From assembly GCF_011516655.1 (NCBI RefSeq), contig NZ_WOSV01000003.1, positions 248,001-312,000 on the forward strand: a stretch of DNA of 64,000 nt, written 5' to 3'. Position 1 is the first letter of the stretch. Each line of letters starts with the position of its first letter. Positions 1 through 9,417 of this stretch are shown here, one piece after another. Below the pieces are notes generated by a model that saw only the letters and a list, made by a program, of their open reading frames with translations, ran no database searches and was not told the origin of the DNA. This DNA comes from Acetobacter thailandicus (GTDB taxonomy: Bacteria; Pseudomonadota; Alphaproteobacteria; Acetobacterales; Acetobacteraceae). A program made the position numbers and the translations under genes.

Positions 1-1303
1 CTGCTTTATGTGCCAGCATCGGACCAGCAATAACATCACCAATCGCATAAATACCGGGAACACTGGTAGAAAAATGTGCATCCGTGACAATACGGCCACG
101 CTTATCCAGTTCAATACCGGCTTCTTCCAGCCCCATATTTTTGCTGGCAGCAGTACGGCCAACAGCAACCAGAACAACATCTGCCTCAATCGTTTCAGCA
201 GCGCCACCGGCAGCAGGCTCAACAGTCAGCACAACACCTGACTTTGTTTTTTCTGCTTTGGTTACCTTATGACCCAGTTTCATTTTAAAGCCCTGTTTTA
301 CCAGGAGTTTCTGAAACTGAGATGCCACTTCGCTATCAATACCCGGAACCAGATGGTTCATGAACTCAACGACTGTAACATCTGCACCCAGACGATTCCA
401 GACACTGCCCAGCTCAAGACCGATAACGCCACCACCAATCACGACAAGCCGTTTAGGCACTGAAGACAGTTCAAGCGCGCCTGTTGACGTAACAATAACT
501 TTTTCGTCAATCTCGATGCCAGGCAGGTTCGCACTATCACTGCCTGAAGCAATGATGATGTGCTTTGCTGTAACCGGCTTGCCATCAACAGTAATGCGAC
601 CCGTACCTTCAACCTTACCGTGACCTTTAAGCCAGGTAATGCCATTTTTCTTGAAAAGGAACTCAACACCTTTGGTATTGGCTGTCACAATCTCGCTTTT
701 ACGAGCCTGCATTTTAGCAAGGTCAAGACCAACTTTTTCAAGCACAACACCATGAGCTGCAAAATCATGTGCCGCAGCATGATAATTTTCAGATGACTGC
801 AGCAATGCCTTTGAAGGGATACAGCCAACATTAAGGCAGGTACCACCAAGGGTTGCGCGTTTTTCTACACAGGCGACCTTAAAGCCAAGCTGTGCTGCCC
901 GAATTGCGCATACATACCCACCCGGGCCTGAACCAATAACAATGACATCATAATCAACGTTTTCAGCTTCAGCAGGTGCAGCCGCTTTTACTTCCGGGGC
1001 TGAGGCAGCCGCCTTTGCCGGAGCTGGCGCAGAGGCCGCTTTAGCAGGAGCAGCACCACCGGCTTTACCTTTTTCAAACAGGGCCAGAACCGCACCGACT
1101 TCAACCTCGTCACCTTCTTTCACGACGTGGCTTTCAAGACAGCCATCAGCCGGAGCAGGCACTTCAACGCTGACCTTATCGGTTTCAAGCTCAACTATAC
1201 CCTCATCAGCCTTAACCGCTTCACCTGGCTGCTTCAGCCATTTACCAACAGTAGCGGTCGTAACACTCTCACCAAGGGCAGGAACTTTAATTTCAACTGG
1301 CAT
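1..1303 (-). CDS. lpd: Dihydrolipoamide dehydrogenase (E3) with N-terminal lipoyl domain, partial at left edge
   Basis: This is the FAD-dependent E3 subunit that reoxidises dihydrolipoamide of the 2-oxoglutarate dehydrogenase complex with NAD+. The gene starts with ATG at 1303 (AGAAAGG upstream) and runs off the left edge, so about 434 residues are visible. Residues 1-75 form a lipoyl domain with the lipoylation motif ETDKVSV (Lys43). An Ala/Pro-rich linker follows. The flavoprotein part starts near residue 115 with the FAD motif [11 protein letters not shown], followed by the redox-active disulfide motif [13 protein letters not shown] (about residues 153-165), the NAD-binding motif [11 protein letters not shown] and the second FAD motif YAIGDV. 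E3 proteins carrying their own lipoyl domain are a known minority architecture. It lies 67 bp downstream of sucB, but a strong terminator sits in that gap. Its first 295 bp are almost identical to the start of sucB. Confidence 0.95.
   Translation of the reverse strand, partial: MPVEIKVPALGESVTTATVGKWLKQPGEAVKADEGIVELETDKVSVEVPAPADGCLESHVVKEGDEVEVGAVLALFEKGKAGGAAPAKAASAPAPAKAAASAPEVKAAAPAEAENVDYDVIVIGSGPGGYVCAIRAAQLGFKVACVEKRATLGGTCLNVGCIPSKALLQSSENYHAAAHDFAAHGVVLEKVGLDLAKMQARKSEIVTANTKGVEFLFKKNGITWLKGHGKVEGTGRITVDGKPVTAKHIIIASGSDSANLPGIEIDEKVIVTSTGALELSSVPKRLVVIGGGVIGLELGSVWNRLGADVTVVEFMNHLVPGIDSEVASQFQKLLVKQGFKMKLGHKVTKAEKTKSGVVLTVEPAAGGAAETIEADVVLVAVGRTAASKNMGLEEAGIELDKRGRIVTDAHFSTSVPGIYAIGDVIAGPMLAHKA
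1009..1303 (-). repeat. Direct repeat copy 1: lipoyl-domain coding segment of lpd
   Basis: This 295-bp segment encodes the lipoyl domain and the start of the linker of lpd. It aligns without gaps to 2297-2591 in sucB with five mismatches by my count, so identity is about 98 %. Similarity stops at the start codons on one side and within the Ala/Pro linker on the other. Confidence 0.93.
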
Positions 1304-1328
1304 AAATTTTGCCTTTCTTATTCATTCA

Positions 1329-1361
1329 CAAAAAAAATCGGCAGGGCTGAACCCTGCCGAT
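1329..1361 (-). terminator. Rho-independent terminator between sucB and lpd
   Basis: A perfect 10-bp stem (ATCGGCAGGG at 1337-1346 with CCCTGCCGAT at 1352-1361, loop of 5 nt) is followed on the minus strand by a run of eight T. It lies 10 bp after the sucB stop and 25 bp before the lpd start codon. It should end most sucAB transcripts, so lpd is probably expressed at a lower or separate level. Confidence 0.85.
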
Positions 1362-1370
1362 CACAGACGA

Positions 1371-2591
1371 TCAGACGTCAATAAGAAGGCGGCGCGGATC
1401 TTCAACATTTTGTTTGATACGCACCAGGAAGCTGACTGCCTCTTTACCATCAACAATACGATGATCGTAAGACAGAGCTGTATACATCATCGGACGGATC
1501 ACAACCTGACCATTCACAGCAACCGGACGCTCCTGGATTGCGTGCATACCCAGAATACCTGACTGCGGCGAGTTAAGAATAGGTGTTGAAAGCAGTGAAC
1601 CGTAAATACCACCATTGGTGATAGAGAAAGTACCACCTGACAGATCATCGATCTTCAGCGTCCCTTCACGGGCTGCTTTGCCATAACCTGCAATGGTTTT
1701 TTCAATCTGAGCAAAGCTCATTTTATCCGCATCGCGAATAACCGGGACGACAAGACCGTTAGGCCCGCCAACAGCAATACCCAGGTTCACGAAATCACGG
1801 TAAATGACGTCTTCACCATCAATTTCTGCGTTAATAGCAGGGAACTCTTTCAGGGCCGCAATCACGGCACGAGAGAAAATGGACATAAAGCCCAGCTTTA
1901 CGCCATGCTTTTTAACAAAAAAGTCCTGATATTCCTTACGCAGTTCCATAGCAGCTGACAGGTCAACCTCATTAAAGGTTGTCAGCATAGCTGCTGTATT
2001 CTGCGCATCTTTAAGGCGACGTGCAATGGTGCGACGCAGGCGCGTCATTTTTACACGTTCTTCACGCGGGTCATCTTTACGTGGGGGACGAGGTGCTGCC
2101 TGCTGCTGGCTAACAGGTGGCTGAGACAGGAACCCAAGCACGTCACCTTTTGTAATACGACCACCAAGACCTGAACCCTGACCAACCTGATTTGCGCTCA
2201 GATTATTTTCGGTCATAAGTTTCTGGGCTGCCGGCAGTGCAAATGGTGCTCCTGCTGCTACTGGCTGCGGTGCTTTTTCAGCAGCGACCGGAGCTACCGC
2301 CTTTGCCGGAGCTGGCGCAGAAGCCGCTTTAGCAGGAGCAGCACCACCGGCTTTACCTTTTTCAAACAGGGCCAGAACCGCACCGACTTCAACCTCGTCA
2401 CCTTCTTTCACGACGTGACTTTCAAGACAGCCATCAGCCGGAGCAGGCACTTCAACGCTGACCTTATCGGTTTCAAGCTCAACTATACCCTCGTCAGCCT
2501 TAACCGCTTCACCTGGCTGCTTCAGCCATTTACCAACAGTGGCAGTCGTAACACTCTCACCAAGGGCAGGAACTTTAATTTCAACTGGCAT
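1371..2591 (-). CDS. sucB: Dihydrolipoyl succinyltransferase (E2 of 2-oxoglutarate dehydrogenase)
   Basis: This E2 core enzyme transfers the succinyl group from lipoate to CoA. The protein has 406 residues: an N-terminal lipoyl domain (1-75, Lys43 in ETDKVSV), an Ala/Pro linker, a peripheral-subunit-binding domain near 118-155 (motif [11 protein letters not shown]), and the acyltransferase domain from about 180 to the end with the active-site motif [12 protein letters not shown] at 2591 is preferred because AAGGA lies 6-7 bases upstream; a TTG two codons earlier would give a slightly longer form. It follows sucA by 111 bp on the same strand and is followed by a terminator. The first 295 bp are nearly identical to the start of lpd. 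Confidence 0.96.
   Translation of the reverse strand: MPVEIKVPALGESVTTATVGKWLKQPGEAVKADEGIVELETDKVSVEVPAPADGCLESHVVKEGDEVEVGAVLALFEKGKAGGAAPAKAASAPAPAKAVAPVAAEKAPQPVAAGAPFALPAAQKLMTENNLSANQVGQGSGLGGRITKGDVLGFLSQPPVSQQQAAPRPPRKDDPREERVKMTRLRRTIARRLKDAQNTAAMLTTFNEVDLSAAMELRKEYQDFFVKKHGVKLGFMSIFSRAVIAALKEFPAINAEIDGEDVIYRDFVNLGIAVGGPNGLVVPVIRDADKMSFAQIEKTIAGYGKAAREGTLKIDDLSGGTFSITNGGIYGSLLSTPILNSPQSGILGMHAIQERPVAVNGQVVIRPMMYTALSYDHRIVDGKEAVSFLVRIKQNVEDPRRLLIDV
2297..2591 (-). repeat. Direct repeat copy 2: lipoyl-domain coding segment of sucB
   Basis: This is the partner of 1009-1303, in the same orientation and offset by 1288 bp, with equal length and no indels. Both begin exactly at the ATG. 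Recombination between the copies would remove the sucB body and the terminator. Confidence 0.93.
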
Positions 2592-2702
2592 CTTCAATCC
2601 TTACCTTCTTCAACCTCAGACCAGCAGGTTATTGCCCCTGCCGGTTGTTTTCGCGCCGCTATAATACGGCAGGCAATGTCATCAGCTTAACCACTAAGAC
2701 CT

Positions 2703-5564
2703 TTATTTTTTAAGGCCCAGCGCTCTTTCCACCAGGTCAGTCTGCTCAGCCGCATGTATACGGGCGAGGCCTGTAGCAGGGCTGGCAGCAGCGGCACGCC
2801 CGACATAAACAGGACGACCGGCTTTATGTTTTACCAGAGTAAGAGCACTCTCTATCCGACGGTCAGCAAAGAGCCATGCTCCACCGTTCTCTGTTTCTTC
2901 CTGACACCAGATAACCTCTGCGTTCGGATAACGCTTAAGCTCTTTTGCCAGTGCTGTCTCAGGGAAAGGATAGAGCTGCTCAAGGCGTACGATGGCAACG
3001 TTATCAAGCTCTTTGTCACGGCGTTCGGCCAGCAGGTCATAATAAACCTTACCTGAACACAGAACAACGCGCTCAATATCTTTGTCAGCGGCGAGTTTAT
3101 CCACCTCGCCAAGCACAGCCTCAAAGCGTGTACCCGGGCCAAAGTCAGCCAGCTCAGAAACTGCAAGTTTATGCCGCAGCAGAGATTTAGGCTCCATCAG
3201 GATCATCGGCTTACGATAATCCAGCTTCAGCTGACGACGCAGGGCATGGAAGTAATTTGCCGGGGTCGTTATATTGCAGACAAACATATTATTTTCTGCA
3301 CAGAGCTGAAGATAACGCTCAAGCCTTGCAGAAGAATGTTCTGGCCCCTGCCCTTCATACCCGTGAGGCAGCAGCATAATGAGACCAGACATACGCAGCC
3401 ACTTTGTCTCGCCTGATGCAATAAACTGGTCAATAATCACCTGAGCACAGTTTGCAAAGTCACCGAACTGAGCTTCCCACAGCACCAGAGCCTGAGGGTT
3501 TCGCAGCGAATAACCATACTCAAAGCCCAGAACACCATATTCTGAGAGGAAAGAGTTCCATATCTCAATCTGCGCCTGATCATCGCAAATATTATTGAGC
3601 GGGGTATAGGTTGTCTGGTTATCCTGGTCGGTTAATACAGCATGACGCTGACTGAAGGTACCACGCTGGCAATCTTCACCGGAGAGACGCACACGATGTT
3701 TTTCAAGCAGAAGAGAGCCAAAGCCCAGAGCCTCGCCGGTTGCCCAGTCAAAACCCGTACCATTTTCAAACATATCCGCTTTTGCACGAAGCTGACGGGC
3801 AATTTTTGAGTTAACGTCAAAACTCTCAGGCGTTGTCGACAGTGCCGCACCGATAGTTTTCAGCGTATCAAGAGCAATACCGGTTTCAGGATATACATCC
3901 TCAGCTTTACCAGAGGGAGCATGCAGCCCGAGCCATGATCCTTCAAGCCAGTCAGCCTTATTCACTTTATAGGACTGAGCAGCCTGATAGTCGGCATCAA
4001 GCTTGCCTGCAAAAGCATCCCACTGCGCTTTTACTTCATCATCTGTAACAACGCCGGCAGCAACCAGACGCTTTGCATAAAGCGCATGAGGCGTTTCATG
4101 CTCAGCTATGGCTTTATACATAACCGGCTGCGTAAATGTCGGCTCATCGATCTCGTTATGACCGTGACGACGGTAACAGACGATATCAAGCACGATATCG
4201 CTGGCAAAAGCCTGACGGTAATCTTCAGCCAGGCGAGACGCATAAATAACCGCTTCGGCGTCATCGCCGTTCACATGCAGGACCGGAGCCTGAATAGCTT
4301 TTGCAACGTCTGTATTATAGATACCTGAGTGAGCATTTTCCTGATTAGTTGTGAAACCAATCTGGTTATTCACGACCATATGAATGGTACCACCGGTGCG
4401 GTACCCTTTCAGGCGGGACATGGAGAGGGTTTCGTAAACTATACCCTGACCCGCAAAAGCCGCATCACCATGAATCACGATACCCATATGGGCAGAACGA
4501 TGTTCTGTATCGCCGGTATCATCCTGAATAGCGCGGACCTTGCCACAGACAACCGGATCAACGGCCTCAAGATGAGAAGGATTAGGCTGGAGCGTAATAT
4601 GAACGGAATGACCATCAACTTCGATATCAGTTGATGAGCCCAGATGATATTTTACGTCACCCGAACCGGCGACATCATCAGGTTTAAACGCACCGCCAGA
4701 GAACTCATTAAAAATGGCAACATATGGCTTACGCACGATATTCGCCAGCGTATTCAGACGACCACGATGCGCCATACCGATCGTGACAGACTTAACACCC
4801 TTGCCTGCAGCACGATTAATGATGGCATGGAGTGACGGGATAGAAACCTCACCCCCTTCAAGGCCAAAGCGTTTAGCACCGACATAACGTTTCTGGCAGA
4901 ATGCCTCAAAGCCTTCTGCTTCTGTCAGATCTTTCAGGATGAGCTTCTGCTCATCAGCTCCGGGGCCACTTTGCCAGTTATCACCTTCAAAGCGCTTGCG
5001 AAACCACTCACGTTCTTCATGGCTGCGTGCATAGGTGTATTCGGCACCAATGCTATGGCAGTAAACAGAGCGTAAAGCTGCAACGACATCACCAACTTTA
5101 GCAGATGGTCCCTTCAGCAGGGGTTCGAGCAAGGCACCAACATAAACCACAAGGCTCATGTCTTTTTTGCTAAAGCCATAGGTCGCAGGGTCGAGCTCTT
5201 CATGTGGCTGAGGCACCTTCAGACCCAGCGGGTCAAGGTTTGCCTCCATGTGGCCATAAGTGCGGTAAGCACGTACCAGGCGGGCAAGAGCCAGACTATG
5301 CTGCGCTGAAAGACCATCGGCCGCACCGGCACCTTTTGCAGGTGCTTCAGGCTCTTCGCCCGTAATCATAGAAGCATGAGGGGCCCATGAGGCTCCCGCT
5401 GCATCTTTCAGAACCGCAGCTTCTTCCTCTTCAAGAGAATCAAACAGCTGCGCGAAAGAAACATCCACACTTTTATGATCCTGAACCCACCGTGCATATA
5501 AATCCGCAAGGTAAGCAATATTAGCCCCGTTAAGAGCCGATGCCAGTGTATCTGAAGCTGTCAT
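2703..5564 (-). CDS. sucA: 2-oxoglutarate dehydrogenase E1 component
   Basis: This thiamine-diphosphate enzyme decarboxylates 2-oxoglutarate and passes the succinyl group to SucB lipoate. At 953 residues it is the usual size for the family. The N-terminal E2-interacting helix is present (YLADLYARWVQD near residue 17), followed by the ThDP-fold motifs GMAHRGRLN, HGDAAFAGQG and VVNNQIGFTT, and a C-terminal transketolase-like domain with the LPHGYEGQGPEHSSAR motif. ATG at 5564 is preceded by AGGAG at a spacing of about 10. It heads the sucA-sucB pair. No sucC, sucD or mdh lies upstream; zapE is the next gene. Confidence 0.97.
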   Translation of the reverse strand: MTASDTLASALNGANIAYLADLYARWVQDHKSVDVSFAQLFDSLEEEEAAVLKDAAGASWAPHASMITGEEPEAPAKGAGAADGLSAQHSLALARLVRAYRTYGHMEANLDPLGLKVPQPHEELDPATYGFSKKDMSLVVYVGALLEPLLKGPSAKVGDVVAALRSVYCHSIGAEYTYARSHEEREWFRKRFEGDNWQSGPGADEQKLILKDLTEAEGFEAFCQKRYVGAKRFGLEGGEVSIPSLHAIINRAAGKGVKSVTIGMAHRGRLNTLANIVRKPYVAIFNEFSGGAFKPDDVAGSGDVKYHLGSSTDIEVDGHSVHITLQPNPSHLEAVDPVVCGKVRAIQDDTGDTEHRSAHMGIVIHGDAAFAGQGIVYETLSMSRLKGYRTGGTIHMVVNNQIGFTTNQENAHSGIYNTDVAKAIQAPVLHVNGDDAEAVIYASRLAEDYRQAFASDIVLDIVCYRRHGHNEIDEPTFTQPVMYKAIAEHETPHALYAKRLVAAGVVTDDEVKAQWDAFAGKLDADYQAAQSYKVNKADWLEGSWLGLHAPSGKAEDVYPETGIALDTLKTIGAALSTTPESFDVNSKIARQLRAKADMFENGTGFDWATGEALGFGSLLLEKHRVRLSGEDCQRGTFSQRHAVLTDQDNQTTYTPLNNICDDQAQIEIWNSFLSEYGVLGFEYGYSLRNPQALVLWEAQFGDFANCAQVIIDQFIASGETKWLRMSGLIMLLPHGYEGQGPEHSSARLERYLQLCAENNMFVCNITTPANYFHALRRQLKLDYRKPMILMEPKSLLRHKLAVSELADFGPGTRFEAVLGEVDKLAADKDIERVVLCSGKVYYDLLAERRDKELDNVAIVRLEQLYPFPETALAKELKRYPNAEVIWCQEETENGGAWLFADRRIESALTLVKHKAGRPVYVGRAAAASPATGLARIHAAEQTDLVERALGLKK

Positions 5565-5852
5565 ATCACTCTGACTCCTGCCAGCCTGAATTGTACCTCA
5601 CCAGGCGGCTTCGTAATGTTTTCTTCACAGACATAATACAGAGTGCCATCGCCTTCACATCGCCACAGCTCCACAGAGGAACTGCCGCACTATAATCACG
5701 CGACACCCTCTGACTGACTGTTTTCTCCGACATCATGCCCTGTGCACTCTCTCATCTCTGTGACGTCATATTTTTAGCTGAACAAACTCAGCCCACATGT
5801 GGTTTTGCTAAACCGCGGCCGCAGCAGGGACAAGATACCTGGCTGTCACGCT
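5565..5852. other. 288-bp intergenic region, sucA upstream / zapE downstream
   Basis: No plausible gene is visible here. It must hold the promoter of sucA; on the minus strand a TATTAT-like -10 element occurs about 65-70 bp upstream of the sucA start, without a convincing -35 box. A perfect TGACGTCA palindrome lies near 5760. In many alphaproteobacteria mdh-sucC-sucD occupy this position between zapE and sucA; nothing resembling their remains is seen. Confidence 0.5.
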
Positions 5853-7043
5853 CTAGAGAGCACTATGTGCTGCACGCGCAGCCTGAGCGCCCCGTTCAAG
5901 CCAGCTTTCGCTGCCCATCTCAGCAAGACGTGATGCAGTACGGGCAAACGCATCAGCGCCCTCACCTGTCGTGAACAGTTCATCGGGGGACGCTTCAGCC
6001 GACACAAACAGCAGATTTCCGTTGTCGTACAAGGCATCTATCACTGTAATGAAGCGCCTGGCGAGATTCGTTTCCTCATCTCCGATCACACGCACATCAT
6101 CTATGAGAATAACGGGGAACTGCTTTGCAAGAGCGATATAATCACCCGGTCCACGCGGCTGTTCACACAAAGAAGTGAAGGAGAAACGGGCCACTGAACC
6201 AGCCGCCTGATCCACCTCAAACGTACGCCCGCTCAGCTGAATGGTATACGGTCTGGCTTCCTGCCCGGCTGCATATTTTTCAAAAATTTCATCAAGACAT
6301 TTTTTTGCCTGAGAGTCGGCCGGTGTAATCCAGGTCGTCTGCTCCTGCTGCCGGCCCCTGCGATAATCACGTGGAGAATCAAGCTCGACCGTATCCAGCT
6401 CGCGATGAATAATGGCAATGAAAGGTTTAAAGGCATCCGCACCGGGACGATTCTGAAACAGCTCACCAGGCACTGTGTTCGAAGTGGTGACAATTATCAC
6501 ACCTTCGGCAAATAATGCCTCAAACAAACGCCCCAGAATCATAGCATCAGCGATGTCATTAATCTGGAACTCGTCAAAACATAAAAGATCAACGCGCGAA
6601 GCAATATTTTTTGCAAGAGGTGGTATAGGGTCAGCCATATTGGGGTGGCTGCGCTTCATGTCATAAAGCGTTTTGTGTACGTCCTGCATGAAACGCAGAA
6701 AGTGAATACGCTCTTTACGCTGCAGGGGCACACACTCAAAAAACAGATCCATCAGCATCGTCTTGCCCCGGCCAACACGCCCGACAAGGTATAAACCGCG
6801 CGGACGTTTAACCTGTGGCTCAGGCTTAACGCGGCGCAGCAGACCTGTCAGCAGCCCGGGCCTGGGTGCAGAGCGCCTGGGCGGCAGATTGCCCAGCTGC
6901 ATCCACAACTGATTAAAGGATTTAACAACCCGCTCCTGATCCGGGTCAAACCTGAGCTCACCTGACGCGAGACGCGCCTGATAAGCTGCCAGAGGCCCCT
7001 GTCTTTGCAAAACTGAGGAATCAATTACATTTGAGTCATTCAT
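5853..7043 (-). CDS. zapE: Cell division protein ZapE (AFG1-family ATPase)
   Basis: ZapE is a P-loop ATPase related to mitochondrial AFG1/LACE1; in Escherichia coli it associates with the FtsZ ring. The 396-residue product carries Walker A (GRVGRGKTMLM), Walker B (LLCFDEFQINDIADA) and the family motif IVTTSNTVPGELF. I use ATG at 7043 (MNDSN); a TTG two codons upstream is possible and neither has a strong ribosome binding site. It is on the same strand as comEC, 109 bp downstream of it, and upstream of sucA, a neighbourhood typical of alphaproteobacteria. Confidence 0.93.
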   Translation of the reverse strand: MNDSNVIDSSVLQRQGPLAAYQARLASGELRFDPDQERVVKSFNQLWMQLGNLPPRRSAPRPGLLTGLLRRVKPEPQVKRPRGLYLVGRVGRGKTMLMDLFFECVPLQRKERIHFLRFMQDVHKTLYDMKRSHPNMADPIPPLAKNIASRVDLLCFDEFQINDIADAMILGRLFEALFAEGVIIVTTSNTVPGELFQNRPGADAFKPFIAIIHRELDTVELDSPRDYRRGRQQEQTTWITPADSQAKKCLDEIFEKYAAGQEARPYTIQLSGRTFEVDQAAGSVARFSFTSLCEQPRGPGDYIALAKQFPVILIDDVRVIGDEETNLARRFITVIDALYDNGNLLFVSAEASPDELFTTGEGADAFARTASRLAEMGSESWLERGAQAARAAHSAL

Positions 7044-7152
7044 ACCCAACGCCGATAGCTGGGAGAGGGCCTGTTCTGCAAGGGGACAAATAGGACCTAA
7101 CTATGTCGTGACCGGTTTTTTCTCCCGCATACCTCAGCTTATCCACTTCTCC

Positions 7153-9378
7153 TTATTCTGAGGGCGCTAAAGGCAGGTCAGGTAACCCGTGCCCGCCAGG
7201 AGCCATAACCCAGGGGCGCTTACCCTGAGCATCACGCCCTGAGCGTACCCTCAGAGTATGAAACCCGATGAAAATGGTTTGTGCGCCCTGCCGCCAGGCC
7301 GTAAAACGATCAAGCCTGACAGGCACATCAGGGCAGTTACCCCTGAGTGGTGCTGCGCTGATAATAACATCCATTCCGCCACATGCTGCAGCGGTCAGCT
7401 GCGCACTATTCGCTGCACTGCGCAGGTCTATAAGAATCGCCTTATCATGCGCCATCAGCACGCACACACCAGGCCCGCTATCCTCACCGCATATAAGCCT
7501 GCCTCCCGCCCCCTCCCCCTGCTGAGGGAAAGAATGTACCGCGCTGACAGCAAGCTGCTGTCGCCAGGCCCGGCTCACCCATGCAGCATCATGCGCCTGC
7601 CCGCCCAGCCATAAAGCACTGCCAGACCTGACCCCCACCATCCCTCCGTCGGGGCTGATCAGAATATCAGGCTTTGCCACAAACAATGATGATAACAGCC
7701 CGACACACAAGGGCAGACACCCCAGTAAGCGCCAGCGCTGCCGCCACAGGCACAGCCAGCATAACCCGAGCAGCACAAGGCACAGCCCCCGGACGGGCAT
7801 ACCAGAAAAAGTCATATGCGCTGCCGGCCATGATGCCACCACCCTGGCAATCAGCATTGTCAGCTTTATACCCCACCCCATGGGTACCAGGGCCAGCCCC
7901 TCAAGATGAAAAGGCAGCAGCACAAAGGTAACGAGCCCCCAGGGCATAATCCAGACCGCCATCAAAGGTACGACTATAAGATTTGCGATCAGAAAATAGG
8001 GCTGAATTTCACCAAAATGTGCCATTACAACAGGCAGGGCCGATAACCCGGCCAGTAAGCTGGTAATGCAAAGAGCCATACCGTGCCCGGCCAGTCTGTG
8101 CCCGATACGTGCCAGATTATTGCTGACATAACGTGCACGATAAGCAGATAGCTCTGGCCCCAGCACTTCATAACCTGCAATAAGTGCCATCACAGCCATA
8201 AATGACATCTGAAAAGCCGCTGTCAGTAAAAATTCAGGATGCCAGACAAGCAGAATGGCAGCTGCCAGAGCCAGCCCGCGCATCGACATAACCCGTCTGC
8301 CCAGACACAACCCTGCCACAGCAACTGACGCCATTATCAGGCTGCGCATAACCGGCACATGTAACCCGGTTATCACAGCATAGGCCCCGCCACCCGCCAG
8401 GGCGATGCATGCGGCAATTGCCTTACAGGGCCAGTACAGCGCGGCTCTCTCCAATAACACCAGAGCAAAACGTGACAGCCAGAACAGCACCATCATCACC
8501 AGGCCAAGATGCAGGCCCGCAACAGAGAGAATATGAGCGAGCCCGGCTGCGGCAAACTGCTCCCTGACCACGGAAGGAATACTACCGGATTCGCCGACAA
8601 GCAGTGTTGCTGCAACAGCCCCGGCACTGCCAGGCAGAGCTGCGCGAATACGCGCGCTCCACGCCACACGCAAAACCTGAATCGCTTCTCCTTCATGCAA
8701 CAAAGACACTGAACTGTGCCCCAGACGCTCTGTCTGGCGCAGTGCACGCCCCGTTCCTGCCACATCAGCAAACCAGAACTCACGCTGCATATCCCTGCCA
8801 CCAGGAAAAGAAGGGAACGGTGGCGGCAAAAGCAAAGCCTTCACCCGCACCTGATCACCCGCAGCAAGGACAACAGGATCATCTTCACGCAGTTTGAGAC
8901 GTATAATACGCTGTAACGGAGGCATTCCGTCATCATAGAATGTGTCAAAACGTGCCTCTGCCAGTTCGACACTGCGTATGTAATGACCATCACGCTGCAT
9001 GTCACTCACATGCCTGACGACGGCGGTTATCTCTGTTGCGCGACGGGGAAGCTCAGGCATGGGCGTATGCGCATGCCCGGCACTCCACGCAGCCATAAAC
9101 CCTGCCGCCACTGACGCACAGACACCACCTGACAGACGGCACCACACATTCAGCCAGCCTCGCCACATTAACACCCACCCGCTCAGAATAACGGCAAGCG
9201 GCACCCACACGCCCGGCAACGCAGCAGGTTCATAGCTCAGAGAAAAATACCACGCGATGCCCAGAGCCAGACAAACGGGCACCCACACAATAAAACGACG
9301 CTGTTCAGCCAGCAGACATTCTGTCACTCTGCCTTTCATCGCTGCCATAGTGCAGAATGCGCGATAAGCTGTCAGCAC
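7153..9378 (-). CDS. comEC: ComEC/Rec2-family DNA uptake channel protein
   Basis: ComEC forms the inner-membrane channel through which single-stranded DNA enters during natural transformation. The 741-residue protein has hydrophobic N-terminal segments, a soluble DUF4131-like region and a polytopic competence domain (motif ILSVAGLHLGLVMM and about ten membrane segments). The C-terminal part (after PDILISPDGGMVGV) lacks the HxHxDH metal site of the beta-lactamase domain found in Bacillus ComEC. The reading frame stays open upstream into gltX, but GTG at 9378 has AAGGAG exactly 6 bases upstream, so I choose it; ATG at 9402 is an alternative. The start is only 39 bp from the divergent gltX start, so the two genes share a promoter region. 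Confidence 0.9.
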   Translation of the reverse strand: MLTAYRAFCTMAAMKGRVTECLLAEQRRFIVWVPVCLALGIAWYFSLSYEPAALPGVWVPLAVILSGWVLMWRGWLNVWCRLSGGVCASVAAGFMAAWSAGHAHTPMPELPRRATEITAVVRHVSDMQRDGHYIRSVELAEARFDTFYDDGMPPLQRIIRLKLREDDPVVLAAGDQVRVKALLLPPPFPSFPGGRDMQREFWFADVAGTGRALRQTERLGHSSVSLLHEGEAIQVLRVAWSARIRAALPGSAGAVAATLLVGESGSIPSVVREQFAAAGLAHILSVAGLHLGLVMMVLFWLSRFALVLLERAALYWPCKAIAACIALAGGGAYAVITGLHVPVMRSLIMASVAVAGLCLGRRVMSMRGLALAAAILLVWHPEFLLTAAFQMSFMAVMALIAGYEVLGPELSAYRARYVSNNLARIGHRLAGHGMALCITSLLAGLSALPVVMAHFGEIQPYFLIANLIVVPLMAVWIMPWGLVTFVLLPFHLEGLALVPMGWGIKLTMLIARVVASWPAAHMTFSGMPVRGLCLVLLGLCWLCLWRQRWRLLGCLPLCVGLLSSLFVAKPDILISPDGGMVGVRSGSALWLGGQAHDAAWVSRAWRQQLAVSAVHSFPQQGEGAGGRLICGEDSGPGVCVLMAHDKAILIDLRSAANSAQLTAAACGGMDVIISAAPLRGNCPDVPVRLDRFTAWRQGAQTIFIGFHTLRVRSGRDAQGKRPWVMAPGGHGLPDLPLAPSE

Positions 9379-9417
9379 ATATGGCTCCTTTTGCCTGCTC
9401 ATGATACGGGTGACATC

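Noticed and set aside
1127-1384. Open frame on the plus strand over the lpd start
   Set aside because: It is the antisense shadow of the lipoyl-domain DNA, and the same shadow recurs over sucB at 2415-2690 because of the repeat.
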